A DNA stretch of 60,895 nt, from contig JAJFJT010000018.1 of assembly GCA_021773795.1 (NCBI GenBank), forward strand, positions 1 to 60,895, read 5' to 3'. Under the pieces are notes generated by a model. That model was not told the DNA's origin, did no database searches, and saw nothing but the letters and a program-made list of their open reading frames with translations. Shown in pieces: positions 1-9,174 of the stretch (position 1 is the stretch's first letter; every line of letters starts with the position of its first letter). Source of the DNA: Gammaproteobacteria bacterium (GTDB taxonomy: Bacteria; Pseudomonadota; Gammaproteobacteria; HK1). Position numbers and translations under genes: made by a program.

Positions 1-142
1 CAAAGGCCTTGGCGTCACCACCATGGGTCAGTGACAACACTTTGGTCATGGCCGCCGTCAGCGTGGTTTTACCATGGTCAACGTGTCCGATGGTTCCGAC
101 ATTTACGTGCGGCTTTGTCCGCTGAAATTTTTCCTTCGACAT
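1..142 (-). CDS. tuf: Elongation factor Tu, N-terminal fragment (cut by window edge)
   Basis: Only the first 47 codons are inside the window. They read [16 protein letters not shown] and include the G1 P-loop GHVDHGKT, which is diagnostic of EF-Tu, the GTPase that delivers aminoacyl-tRNA to the ribosome. The gene follows three tRNA genes (Tyr, Gly, Thr) on the same strand, the arrangement of the tufB-type locus in gammaproteobacteria, so it is probably co-transcribed with them. About 106 bases separate tRNA-Thr from the start codon. The rest of the gene lies beyond base 1. Confidence 0.97.
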   Translation of the reverse strand, partial: MSKEKFQRTKPHVNVGTIGHVDHGKTTLTAAMTKVLSLTHGGDAKAF

Positions 143-248
143 TAAACTGGCCTCCCCCGCAGTGCTAATAGATCAGGCTGTAATACAGCCCCTGAGTACC
201 AAGGTGTACGAAAACCCAACCACACACCTTGTATTGCTACATAAAATA

Positions 249-324
<76 letters not shown>

Positions 325-362
325 AGAAAACACCCTGCTTTACCTAAACCACACCGAAAACC

Positions 363-436
363 TGGAGCGGGTGATGGGAATCGAACCCACGTATTCAGCT
401 TGGAAGGCTGAAGTTCTACCATTGAACTACACCCGC
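363..436 (-). tRNA. tRNA-Gly (TCC anticodon)
   Basis: A 74-nt cloverleaf on the minus strand has acceptor stem GCGGGTG, anticodon loop CTTCCAA (TCC), T-loop GGTTCGATTCC and encoded CCA. It is the middle gene of the Tyr-Gly-Thr-tuf cluster, matching the order around tufB in related bacteria. Confidence 0.97.
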
Positions 437-484
437 CTGAAATCGAGCCCAAGCTATACCAGCGCCCACCTAAATCAGGTCCAG

Positions 485-569
485 TGGTGGAGGGGGGAGG
501 ATTCGAACCTCCGAAGGCTGAGCCGTCAGATTTACAGTCTGATCCCTTTGGCCACTCGGGAACCCCTCC
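485..569 (-). tRNA. tRNA-Tyr (GTA anticodon)
   Basis: An 85-nt class II tRNA with a long variable arm lies on the minus strand. The acceptor stem GGAGGGG pairs with CCCCTCC, the anticodon loop is CTGTAAA (GTA), and CCA is encoded. It is the first gene of the tRNA-tuf transcription unit and starts roughly 15 bases downstream of a good promoter. Confidence 0.97.
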
Positions 570-585
570 AAAAAGCAAGCAGCGT

Positions 586-614
586 ATTTTGTTTGAGGGG
601 CGTCCGCCTGTCAA
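586..614 (-). promoter_or_regulatory. Sigma-70-type promoter of the tRNA-tuf operon
   Basis: On the minus strand a perfect -35 hexamer TTGACA (609-614) is followed, 17 bases later, by CAAAAT (586-591), a 4/6 match to the -10 consensus. The next bases, ACGCTGC, form a GC-rich discriminator, a feature known in stringently controlled stable-RNA promoters. Transcription would start just upstream of tRNA-Tyr. The hexamers are seen; use and regulation are inferred. Confidence 0.75.
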
Positions 615-669
615 GATAAAGCGGAGATGAAAATGAGGCTGTTTGGAAAGGGGGTGCCGAGGCCCTTAT

Positions 670-1611
<942 letters not shown>

Positions 1612-3918
1612 TCAGCTGGAAGATTCCTCCGCCGGATCCTCCAGCGACAAACTATAGGAACATTCCTTCTGCGGACACACCTTCTCCCGTCCCCGCCGTT
1701 TGGTGGTCTTGATGGTTAACAGCGGCCAGCTGCAATCGGGGCAGGGCTCCGCCACCGGCTCATTCCAGACCGCATATTTACACTCGGGGTAGCGGGCGCA
1801 GGAATAAAAAACCTTGCCACGACGGGATTTCCGTTCCAGTAGATTCGCCTTACTGCACTCCGGACACAAAACACCGGTATCCCGTGGCTTCTCCAGCGGC
1901 TCCATATGCTTGCATTTCGGATAGGCGGTACAGCCGATAAACTTGCCGTAACGTCCACGTTTGACTGCCAGCGGAGATTCACACTCCGGACACTGACGGC
2001 CTTCCACGATCTCGGGCTCATCGTTATCCCCATCCGCATCGTCTCCCAAATTACGGGTATAGGTGCATTCGGGATAAGCGGTACAGCCAATGAAGCGCCC
2101 GCGCCGACCAAGACGAATGGATAAAGGACTACTGCAACGCGGACATTTTTCGTCCATCTTTTCCTGCGTCACATCGCTACGTTGTACGCTCTCGGCCTTG
2201 TCGTCCACACGTTTTTTAAAATCCCCCCAGAAGGCATCCAGTACCGGTTTCCACGCTTTTTCACCACGTGAAATCGCATCCAGCTCATCCTCCAGCCCGG
2301 CGGTAAATTTATAATCCACATAGGGGGTGAAATGCTCCGTGAGAAAACGGCTCACCACCCGCCCCACGTCGGTGGGCTGAAAGCGGCGCTTCTCCAGGGT
2401 GACGTATTCACGCTGCTGCAGGGTGGAGATGATGCTGGCATAAGTAGAAGGGCGACCAATTTCGTACTCTTCCAGGGTCTTCACCAGGCTGGCCTCGGAA
2501 AAACGCGGTGGTGGCTCGGTAAAGTGCTGGATGGACCGTATTTCAACCAGATCGACCTCATCGCCTTTCTCCAGCGGCGGCAGCCGATTCTCCTTGCCAG
2601 AGGCCGACGGGGCGTTATCGCTACCCTCTTCATAAACCTTCAGAAAGCCAGCGGAAACGATGGTGGAACCCACGGCCCGAAAACTGTTGCCCTCGCCACA
2701 GTCCAGGGTAACGGCGACCGTATCCATTACCGCCACTTCCATCTGGCAAGCGACTGCCCGCTTCCAGATAAGGCTATAGAGTTTGAGCTGCTCGGCGGTC
2801 AGGGCGGCACTGAGGTCCCCGGGGCGACGCAATACTGAGGTGGGTCTGACCCCCTCATGCGCCTCTTGAGCGTTCTTCGCCTTGGTTTTGAAAACCCGCG
2901 GACTTTTGGGCACATCTTCCGCGCCGTACTCGCTAGCGATAAAACTGCGGATCTCCTCCACCGCCTCCTGGGCGAGATTAACCGAGTCGGTACGCATATA
3001 GGTGATCAACCCGGTCGGGCCGTCATCGGTCTGGATTCCCTCATAAAGCTGTTGCGCCACTCGCATGGTACGCTGGGCGGTAAAGCTGAGCTTGCGCGCC
3101 GCCTCCTGCTGCAAGGTTGAGGTAGTAAAGGGAGGGGCTGGGTTCCGCCGGCGTTTGCGTTTCTTAACCTCACTGACCTGCAGCTTGCCATCAGCGTGCT
3201 GGCGCAAGGCTTTTTCCACCGCCAGGGTCTGATCCTCATTTTCCAGACTGAACTGACTGAGTTTGTTGCCCTGATAAGTGTGCAGCTTGGAGAGAAAGGC
3301 CTGCTCTGAACGCGAAAGATCCGCCTCAACAGTCCAGTACTCGCGGGCCACAAAGCGCTCAATCTCTTCCTCACGCTCGACAATCATCCGCAGCGCAGGA
3401 CTCTGCACCCGACCAGCGGAAAGGCCACGCCGAATCTTTTTCCACAACAGTGGCGAGAGATTAAAACCCACCAGATAATCCAGCGCGCGCCGAGCCTGCT
3501 GGGCATTGACCAAATCTGTAGCCAGATCCCGCGCAGCCTCCATCGCCTCCAGAATTGCACGCTTGGTGATCTCGTGAAAGACCACCCGCCGGACCACCTT
3601 GTCCTTTAGCGCTTTGCGTTCCTTGAGGATTTCCACCAAATGCCATGAAATAGCCTCACCCTCGCGATCCGGGTCAGTTGCCAGATAAATTTCCTCGGCT
3701 TTCTTGGCGGCGCGCACGATGGCAGTGACATGCTTTTCGCTTTTCTCGATGACCTCATAATGCATGGCAAAGCCGTCATCCGGGTCTACCGCCCCCTCCT
3801 TGGGGCGCAGGTCCCGCACGTGCCCATAGGAGGCCATCACCTCGAAGCCCTTGCCGAGATACTTTTTGATCGTCCGCGCCTTCGCCGGCGATTCTACGAT
3901 GAGTAATTGCTTGGCCAT
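1612..3918 (-). CDS. topA: DNA topoisomerase I (type IA)
   Basis: The product (768 aa) relaxes negative supercoils through a 5'-phosphotyrosyl intermediate. The N-terminal TOPRIM domain has the VESPAKA glutamate (E9) and TDPDREGE acidic cluster (D82, D84, E86). The active-site tyrosine is Y307 in GLITYMRTDSVNL. The C-terminal quarter holds four zinc-ribbon-like modules with paired CPxC and C-x-x-x-x-EC ends; the last one (CPDCSW to CPQKEC) is divergent. It sits downstream of smg, as in the common dprA-smg-topA order, and 18 bases upstream of hemF. Confidence 0.98.
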   Translation of the reverse strand: MAKQLLIVESPAKARTIKKYLGKGFEVMASYGHVRDLRPKEGAVDPDDGFAMHYEVIEKSEKHVTAIVRAAKKAEEIYLATDPDREGEAISWHLVEILKERKALKDKVVRRVVFHEITKRAILEAMEAARDLATDLVNAQQARRALDYLVGFNLSPLLWKKIRRGLSAGRVQSPALRMIVEREEEIERFVAREYWTVEADLSRSEQAFLSKLHTYQGNKLSQFSLENEDQTLAVEKALRQHADGKLQVSEVKKRKRRRNPAPPFTTSTLQQEAARKLSFTAQRTMRVAQQLYEGIQTDDGPTGLITYMRTDSVNLAQEAVEEIRSFIASEYGAEDVPKSPRVFKTKAKNAQEAHEGVRPTSVLRRPGDLSAALTAEQLKLYSLIWKRAVACQMEVAVMDTVAVTLDCGEGNSFRAVGSTIVSAGFLKVYEEGSDNAPSASGKENRLPPLEKGDEVDLVEIRSIQHFTEPPPRFSEASLVKTLEEYEIGRPSTYASIISTLQQREYVTLEKRRFQPTDVGRVVSRFLTEHFTPYVDYKFTAGLEDELDAISRGEKAWKPVLDAFWGDFKKRVDDKAESVQRSDVTQEKMDEKCPRCSSPLSIRLGRRGRFIGCTAYPECTYTRNLGDDADGDNDEPEIVEGRQCPECESPLAVKRGRYGKFIGCTAYPKCKHMEPLEKPRDTGVLCPECSKANLLERKSRRGKVFYSCARYPECKYAVWNEPVAEPCPDCSWPLLTIKTTKRRGREKVCPQKECSYSLSLEDPAEESSS

Positions 3919-4062
3919 TCTTTAGACTGTGCTCTTCTATAAGTGTGGGTACCGCCACGGTTGGCTGTATAGCGCCACCTCCGTGGACGGGTACGAAAAA
4001 AACGAAACAGCCCTGATTAGCGAACTGCCTTGGTCTTGCCGGAGAATATTCCGATGAAACGG

Positions 4063-4539
4063 CTAATGCATGCTACCGCTACCAGAAAAAACCAGGTCCT
4101 CCATCCAGTGAGCCGTCTCGCGACTACCGGGACGATTGAAGAGCACCATCAACACCACCCATTTAAGTTGTTCCAGGTCGAAGTCTTCCACTTCCAGCGC
4201 CATGGCCTTGGCAATCACACACTCTCTTGCCACCGGATCCAGCACCCCGACCTGCTCCAGGAAAAGTAGAAAACCGCGGCCCTCAATCTCCAGCCTGTCC
4301 GCCTCTTCCGAGGTGTAGATCCGCATCGCCTGGTCTTGCTTTCGGGAGCCATGGGGAAAGGCTTCCGGCTGCTCATGCAAATCCTCCAACCAGGCAAAGG
4401 CCTTGCTGATCTGCCCTTCAGGAAAACCCGCTTGGCTCAGCTCCTGGCGCAGCACATCCTCGTCGGAATCCACATTGACCTCTTCATCCATATAGTGCTC
4501 AAAGAGATACATGAGGACATCCAAAACATTTTCTTTCAT
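4063..4539 (-). CDS. smg: Smg family protein (DUF494)
   Basis: A 158-aa acidic protein beginning MKENVLDVLMYLFEHYMD, the conserved N-terminus of Smg/DUF494 proteins. They are almost always encoded between dprA and topA; their molecular role is not established. The helix-rich sequence, with a second conserved block near the end (ELEQLKWVV-like), is full length. The ATG lies only three bases past the TA end of the inverted-repeat element at 4543-4811. Removing that element would put the ATG in a 4-base overlap with the dprA stop. The only Shine-Dalgarno-like sequence now available, CAGG, comes from the element's tip. Confidence 0.93.
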   Translation of the reverse strand: MKENVLDVLMYLFEHYMDEEVNVDSDEDVLRQELSQAGFPEGQISKAFAWLEDLHEQPEAFPHGSRKQDQAMRIYTSEEADRLEIEGRGFLLFLEQVGVLDPVARECVIAKAMALEVEDFDLEQLKWVVLMVLFNRPGSRETAHWMEDLVFSGSGSMH

Positions 4540-4542
4540 CTG

Positions 4543-4811
4543 TAGGGCCTGTTAATACTATTTATATCGCAGCGACGGCGGCCATTTTTCGACCCGCCAA
4601 GGCGCAGCAATTGCCGTGTACTTACTGTACACAAGTGAGCTGCAACGCAGACGGGTGGAAAAATGGCCCCATCCCTTCGGGTTGCGCCCCAAATCGGGCC
4701 AGCCTGCGTTGCTCGTCGTTCATTTAGAATCACTAAACTTCTCTCCTTGCGCCTTGCCTGGCCCGATTTGGGTCAGCAACGCTGTGATAGAAATAGTATT
4801 AACAGGCCCTA
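4543..4811. mobile_element. 265-bp TA-flanked inverted-repeat element, copy 1 (MITE-like)
   Basis: A 265-bp unit (4545-4809) is bounded by TA on each side (4543-4544, 4810-4811), consistent with a TA target duplication. Its ends are ~32-bp inverted repeats starting GGGCCTGTTAATAC, with two mismatches. Inside are two more stems: GGCCATTTTTC to GAAAAATGGCC, whose arm is topped by GTGTAC-TTACT-GTACAC, and a 15-bp stem CCCAAATCGGGCCAG topped by TTTAG-AATCA-CTAAA. No transposase is encoded. A second copy of identical length lies at 24740-25008. It separates dprA from smg, and its first G plus the TA supply the dprA stop codon. TA duplication resembles IS630/mariner-type insertion; the mobilising enzyme is unknown. 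Confidence 0.88.
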
Positions 4812-5915
4812 GTTCCTTTGTGTACAGCGGCTGTAGACGCCACCGGCCGCACACGCGACGGCACCCTGTAATTCGAGGCGCAACAGCATGGAGGAAAGCA
4901 TATCGGCCGTCAATCCGGTGCGCTCCACCAATATATCGATGGGTGTAGGCTCATATCCGAGGGCCTCCAGTAGCTGCAAATATTCCGGGTCCAGAGGTTC
5001 TTTAACCCGGTTTTCTTCTGGTATTTCAGGCGTTGTGGACGCCTCTAGCAGGCCTCTGGCCTGGACCGCAATCTCCTCGAGAATATCGCTTTCCGTCTGC
5101 ACCAGTTTGGCGCCGTCCCGGATCAGCCGGTTACAACCGCGGGCAAGAGGGTTATGGATGGAACCGGGAATGGCAAAAATCTCTCGACCCTGCTCACCGG
5201 CCAGCCGCGCGGTAATCAGGGCGCCGCTGCGCTCAGCCGCCTCTACCACCAGGACCCCGAGCGACAAACCACTGACGATGCGATTACGGCGGGGAAAATT
5301 AGATGCTGATGGCGGCGTCCCCACGGGAAATTCTGAAATAACCGCACCGCTTTCCGCTATCTCCCGAGCCAACTCCCGGTGGGCTGCAGGATAGATACGA
5401 TCCGGCCCACAACCGGTCACTGCCACCGTTTCACCCCCGGCGGCCAGCGCCCCGCGATGGGCCGCAGCATCAATACCGCGCGCCAGACCACTGATTATCG
5501 TCAAACCACTATGCGCCAGCTTTTTGGCAAAGGCGCGGGCAGTTTCGCGCCCTACCACGGTGGGATTTCTAGCCCCTACAATACCGATTTGTACCGACTG
5601 CAGAGCCTCGGGATGACCGTCTATGAAGAGTATCGGGGGCGGATCCGAAATCTCACGCAATATCGGAGGATAATCGAGGTCCTGGAGGGTCAGCAGGTGA
5701 TGTCCGGGCAGGGAAAGCCACTCCAAATCCAGGTCCACCGCACGCCAGTCCGGGGTCTGGATGGCAGCAATACTTTCAGCCCCAATCCGTAACGCCTGCA
5801 ACTCGGCCGCTCGCGCCTGAAAAACCGCTTGGGGGTTTGAAAAATGTGCCAGCAGGCCGGCAAAGCGACGACTGCCAATGCCGGGCGTTCGGTGTAGCGC
5901 CAACCAGTATTTCAC
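4809..5915 (-). CDS. dprA: DNA-processing protein DprA
   Basis: The product (368 aa) binds incoming single-stranded DNA and loads RecA in natural transformation. The Rossmann-like core is clear: GARNPTVVG, SGLARGIDAAAHRGAL, VTGCGPDRIYP, the EFPVGTPPSASNFPRRNRI block and AIPGSIHNP. A short winged-helix-like C-terminus ends in GGVYSRCTQRN. The start is GTG; no good ribosome site precedes it. The TAG stop is built from the TA flank and first G of the 265-bp element. Without the element the frame would run on two residues (Tyr-Arg) to a TGA overlapping the smg start, so the insertion trimmed the tail almost harmlessly. Confidence 0.96.
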   Translation of the reverse strand: MKYWLALHRTPGIGSRRFAGLLAHFSNPQAVFQARAAELQALRIGAESIAAIQTPDWRAVDLDLEWLSLPGHHLLTLQDLDYPPILREISDPPPILFIDGHPEALQSVQIGIVGARNPTVVGRETARAFAKKLAHSGLTIISGLARGIDAAAHRGALAAGGETVAVTGCGPDRIYPAAHRELAREIAESGAVISEFPVGTPPSASNFPRRNRIVSGLSLGVLVVEAAERSGALITARLAGEQGREIFAIPGSIHNPLARGCNRLIRDGAKLVQTESDILEEIAVQARGLLEASTTPEIPEENRVKEPLDPEYLQLLEALGYEPTPIDILVERTGLTADMLSSMLLRLELQGAVACAAGGVYSRCTQRN

Positions 5916-6000
5916 GGCGCAACCAACACGCAGGCTGATATAGAACTATGCAGCTTTCGCATCCTGCATCCTTGCAGCAAGCTGAAAAGGCGATTTTAGC

Positions 6001-7176
6001 CTAGGGATTACGGACCTTGTCGGCAATGTGCATGGGCCGAATCGCGTCCATAATTAATGCATAACTTACCCGTTCAAAAGGGCGGAATACCATCAATATG
6101 CCGGCACGTTCTTCTGGCAAGCGCACCTTCTGCAGACTCTTGTCCCTCGGGGTCAATGCCTGTTGGATACTTTGAACCAACCGATCTGCGGATGCAAAGA
6201 AGCCAGCGAAACCGCCCTGCCTGTCCGCATCACTGTCCTTGACCGTATTCAAGTCCTTGGAAACCCGGACGGTGGCCCGGGGATCCTTCACTTCTACGCC
6301 ACGCTGGTAGACCGCCATAACATGGCCCACCTCCATGCCCTCACGCTCGCCCAGATTCAGCACCACAACCTGATACTGGCCCACCTGGGTTACACCGTCG
6401 AGTACCGCAATGATTTCACCGTTAATAGAAGGCCCGGGTGTGTGCGGCATGAAATTCTGATCGGCACGCTGATCCTGTACCGGCAGCAAGCGATCACCGA
6501 TGCGAACCTCACGCGTGGAGGATGTCAGGTGCATGGTAGAGGGGTCACCACTTTGCTTGAGCAATGCATCAGCAACATGCACGGCTTCATAGCCAAGAAT
6601 CTCTTCCTTACCATTCACCGTCTGGGTGTAGGCCGGGCCGCTACGCAATACGGCGTAACGTGAGGCATCACTATCCTTGATGCCACGCACATAAACCGAA
6701 TAGTCCTTACCAGCCAGCAAATGCTCCTTACCCACGGAGACGATATAGGGCGCCGCATCCAGTTCCCCCTCATTCACTACCCGCGGACGGCTGAGAAACT
6801 GCTTGATGGCATCCAAGGGAATGGCGGGAATGGCGCCGGTTTCCTGCGGCAAAGTCCGCACGCCTGGAGAAAGCTTGACGGTGGGACGGCCACGCCGATG
6901 AACTCGCAATACCGGCTTCCCGTCTTTGTAGCTCAGGGTAATTTCATCGCCAGGGTAAATCAGATGTGGATTACGAATCTGGGGGTTGACCTCCCAGATT
7001 TCCGGCCAGCGCCAGGGTTCGGTCAGAAAGCGCCCGGAAATATCCCAAAGCGTGTCACCCTTGACGACCACATGGCGCTCTGGATGCGTCGGGTTCAGGG
7101 TGAGCGTGTCGGCCAAGGCCACTCCCGAGGCCAATAAAAGGCACCAAGACAGGACAAGGATCTTCTTTAAAGACAT
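6001..7176 (-). CDS. LysM-domain secreted protein
   Basis: A 391-aa protein with a signal peptide (about residues 1-22, ending GVALA), then one LysM module near residues 35-85 (VVVKGDTLWDISGRFL through NPHLIYPGDEITLSY) that should bind peptidoglycan. The remaining ~300 residues form a conserved periplasmic region of unknown role. Genes of this type commonly lie upstream of dprA and divergent from def, as here. Specific function is not known; a structural or cell-wall-anchoring role is the most one can say. Confidence 0.9.
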   Translation of the reverse strand: MSLKKILVLSWCLLLASGVALADTLTLNPTHPERHVVVKGDTLWDISGRFLTEPWRWPEIWEVNPQIRNPHLIYPGDEITLSYKDGKPVLRVHRRGRPTVKLSPGVRTLPQETGAIPAIPLDAIKQFLSRPRVVNEGELDAAPYIVSVGKEHLLAGKDYSVYVRGIKDSDASRYAVLRSGPAYTQTVNGKEEILGYEAVHVADALLKQSGDPSTMHLTSSTREVRIGDRLLPVQDQRADQNFMPHTPGPSINGEIIAVLDGVTQVGQYQVVVLNLGEREGMEVGHVMAVYQRGVEVKDPRATVRVSKDLNTVKDSDADRQGGFAGFFASADRLVQSIQQALTPRDKSLQKVRLPEERAGILMVFRPFERVSYALIMDAIRPMHIADKVRNP

Positions 7177-7350
7177 GGTCTCCCCCCCAAAACGGTAATC
7201 AGTGGCTTCACACGAAAGCCCGCAACACTTAGCACAATGGTCTAAATATAGGCCATATTACACTGAAATTTCAATAAAAGAATGGGGGTGGGCTCACACT
7301 ATGACGGCATATGTAGGAAGCATTTTCATCATCATCAATGCTCCGTGCTC

Positions 7351-7619
7351 TAGGAGCCTGTCGGATTTAGGCGTCCATAGTGAGGAAAAGCTATTTTGTG
7401 CAGCGATGCACATATGCCGCGGCAGTATGGCCGCTCCCGCATATCCTGTACTCCGCGACCTAAGGCCATCCATGGACAAAGATGCCAAGGAGCGGTGATT
7501 GAGACAGATTTTTTGATCGTTTGAGGATAAGAGTCACTCTGTTAGACGAATAAGGCCGGGCAACAGGGCCAATTAGGGCTTTTCCGTAGTAGGGCAGTCC
7601 TAAATCCGACAGACTCCTA
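7351..7619. mobile_element. 265-bp TA-flanked inverted-repeat element, second family
   Basis: A unit from 7353 to 7617 is flanked by TA (within CTAG on both sides) and ends in inverted repeats of ~19 bp, GGAGYCTGTCGGATTTAGG, with one mismatch. It encodes no protein. It fills most of the 484-base gap between the divergent LysM and def genes; its right edge is 41 bases before the def ATG, so it may affect def transcription. The tips GGAGYCTGT resemble the GGGYCTGT tips of the elements at 4.5 and 24.7 kb, and all three are 265 bp, but the interiors look unrelated. The remaining gap (7177-7350) shows nothing clear. Confidence 0.8.
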
Positions 7620-7660
7620 GTATAGTGATTGGCTAAATATCATTTTTCACAATCTTGCCC

Positions 7661-8164
7661 ATGGCCATACTCCCAATCCTCCATTTTCCCGACCCAAGAT
7701 TACGCGAAACTGCGCACGCAGTTAGCGCGGTGGACGACAAACTGCGTGAACTCGTCGACGATATGCTTGAGACCATGTACGGCGCACCGGGTGTTGGCTT
7801 GGCTGCCACCCAAGTTGGGGTGGCCAAGCGGCTCATCGTATTCGATATCTCCGAGGCACGGGATACGCCGCAGTGCCTGTTTAACCCGCAGATCCTGGCC
7901 ACAGACGGGATTTCCGAGCGTGAAGAGGGTTGCCTGTCGGTTCCCGGGGTTTATGAAACTGTCACGCGGGCCGAAAGCGTGCGCGTGCGGGGGAGGGATC
8001 GGGATGGAAAAACAGTGGAATTTGAGGCTGAAGGGTTTCTCAGTCACTGCATACAACATGAAATAGACCATCTGAATGGAAAACTCTTTGTCGATTATCT
8101 CTCCGGCCTCAAACGCTCAAGGATCCGCAAACAGGCACTGAAACACCGACGGGAAAAGCTGTAA
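7661..8164 (+). CDS. def: Peptide deformylase
   Basis: The product (167 aa) removes the formyl group from the initiator methionine of new proteins and uses a metal ion. All three family motifs are present: [19 protein letters not shown] (metal-binding Cys) and QHEIDHLNG (two metal-binding His and the catalytic Glu). The ATG giving [14 protein letters not shown] is chosen over an upstream TTG because it matches the family's N-terminus; neither has a strong ribosome site. It starts the def-fmt-rsmB run, a conserved order for co-translational processing and rRNA modification. Confidence 0.97.
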   Translation: MAILPILHFPDPRLRETAHAVSAVDDKLRELVDDMLETMYGAPGVGLAATQVGVAKRLIVFDISEARDTPQCLFNPQILATDGISEREEGCLSVPGVYETVTRAESVRVRGRDRDGKTVEFEAEGFLSHCIQHEIDHLNGKLFVDYLSGLKRSRIRKQALKHRREKL

Positions 8165-8195
8165 GCACCCGGCAGCCCACAAAAAACCAACCTCC

Positions 8196-9137
8196 ATGAA
8201 CCACCCCCATTCCCTGATTTTTGCTGGCACCCCTGATTTCGCTGCCACTATTCTCGCCGGCCTGCTAAGCGCAAATTATCGTGTACTGGCAGTGCTAACC
8301 CAGCCCGACCGGCCCGCCGGACGTGGCCGGAAACCGCGGCCAAGTGCGGTCAAGCAACTCGCGGACCAATACGACATCCCGATACTGCAGCCACAAAGCC
8401 TGAAAGATGAGGAGGTCCAGAGTCAGCTAACCGCACTCGCCCCCGAGGCCCTCGTGGTGGCCGCCTACGGCCTGCTCCTGCCGCCTGCCGTGCTGTCGTT
8501 GCCACGTTATGGTTGTATCAACGTACACGCCTCGCTGCTGCCACGCTGGCGTGGTGCTGCGCCCATACAGCGCGCGCTGCTCGCCGGCGATAAAGAAAGT
8601 GGGATTTCCATCATGCAAATGGATGAGGGACTCGATACCGGCGACATCCTTACACTCGCCCGCTGCCCTGTTTTTCCCGAAGATACTGCTGGCAGTCTGC
8701 ACGACCGCCTCGCCAAGTTAGGTAGCCAGACCCTGAACAGCACCCTCGAGCAGTTGGGTAGTGAGCCGCTGCGGGCTAGCGCCCAGGATAACCTTCAGGC
8801 CAACTACGCCGAGCGCCTTAGCAAGCAGGAGGGCGAACTGAACTGGAAGCTGCCGGCGGCAACACTCGAACGTCAGGTTCGCGCCTTTAACCCCTGGCCC
8901 GTGAGCTACACCACCTGCGACCAGTCCCGGCTGCGGATTTGGCAGGCAAGGTACATTCCACATGACACTGGCGAACCACCAGGAACCGTGATTGCAACCT
9001 CGGCTGACGGCATTGATGTGGCGACTGGCGACGGTTTGCTACGACTGCAGACGGTGCAGCGTCCCGGGGGGCGTGCATTAAAAGCCAGGGACTATCTCAA
9101 TGCAGTGTCGCTGCCTATTGGCGCCCAACTTGGATAA
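8196..9137 (+). CDS. fmt: Methionyl-tRNA formyltransferase
   Basis: The product (313 aa, typical length) formylates Met-tRNAi using 10-formyl-tetrahydrofolate, the step that Def later reverses. It has the N-terminal FAGTPDFA motif, the catalytic SLLPRWRGAAPIQRAL segment with the preceding NVHAS, and the IMQMDEGLDTGDIL block, then a C-terminal tRNA-binding domain (RAFNPWPVSYT). It follows def by 31 bases. Confidence 0.98.
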   Translation: MNHPHSLIFAGTPDFAATILAGLLSANYRVLAVLTQPDRPAGRGRKPRPSAVKQLADQYDIPILQPQSLKDEEVQSQLTALAPEALVVAAYGLLLPPAVLSLPRYGCINVHASLLPRWRGAAPIQRALLAGDKESGISIMQMDEGLDTGDILTLARCPVFPEDTAGSLHDRLAKLGSQTLNSTLEQLGSEPLRASAQDNLQANYAERLSKQEGELNWKLPAATLERQVRAFNPWPVSYTTCDQSRLRIWQARYIPHDTGEPPGTVIATSADGIDVATGDGLLRLQTVQRPGGRALKARDYLNAVSLPIGAQLG

Positions 9138-9174
9138 ATCCCCCCAACTTCCCACCGGTAACTGATACACAAAC

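Noticed and set aside
3919-4062. Intrinsic terminator between smg and topA
   Set aside because: A run of seven T exists on the minus strand but no GC-rich stem precedes it; the CCACGG/CCGTGG inverted repeat lies on the far side with a long loop.
4536-4948. Open frames on both strands inside the 265-bp element, with similar translations in copy 2
   Set aside because: They span inverted repeats, differ between copies according to stem pairing rather than codon position, and lack ribosome sites. They are by-products of the repeat.
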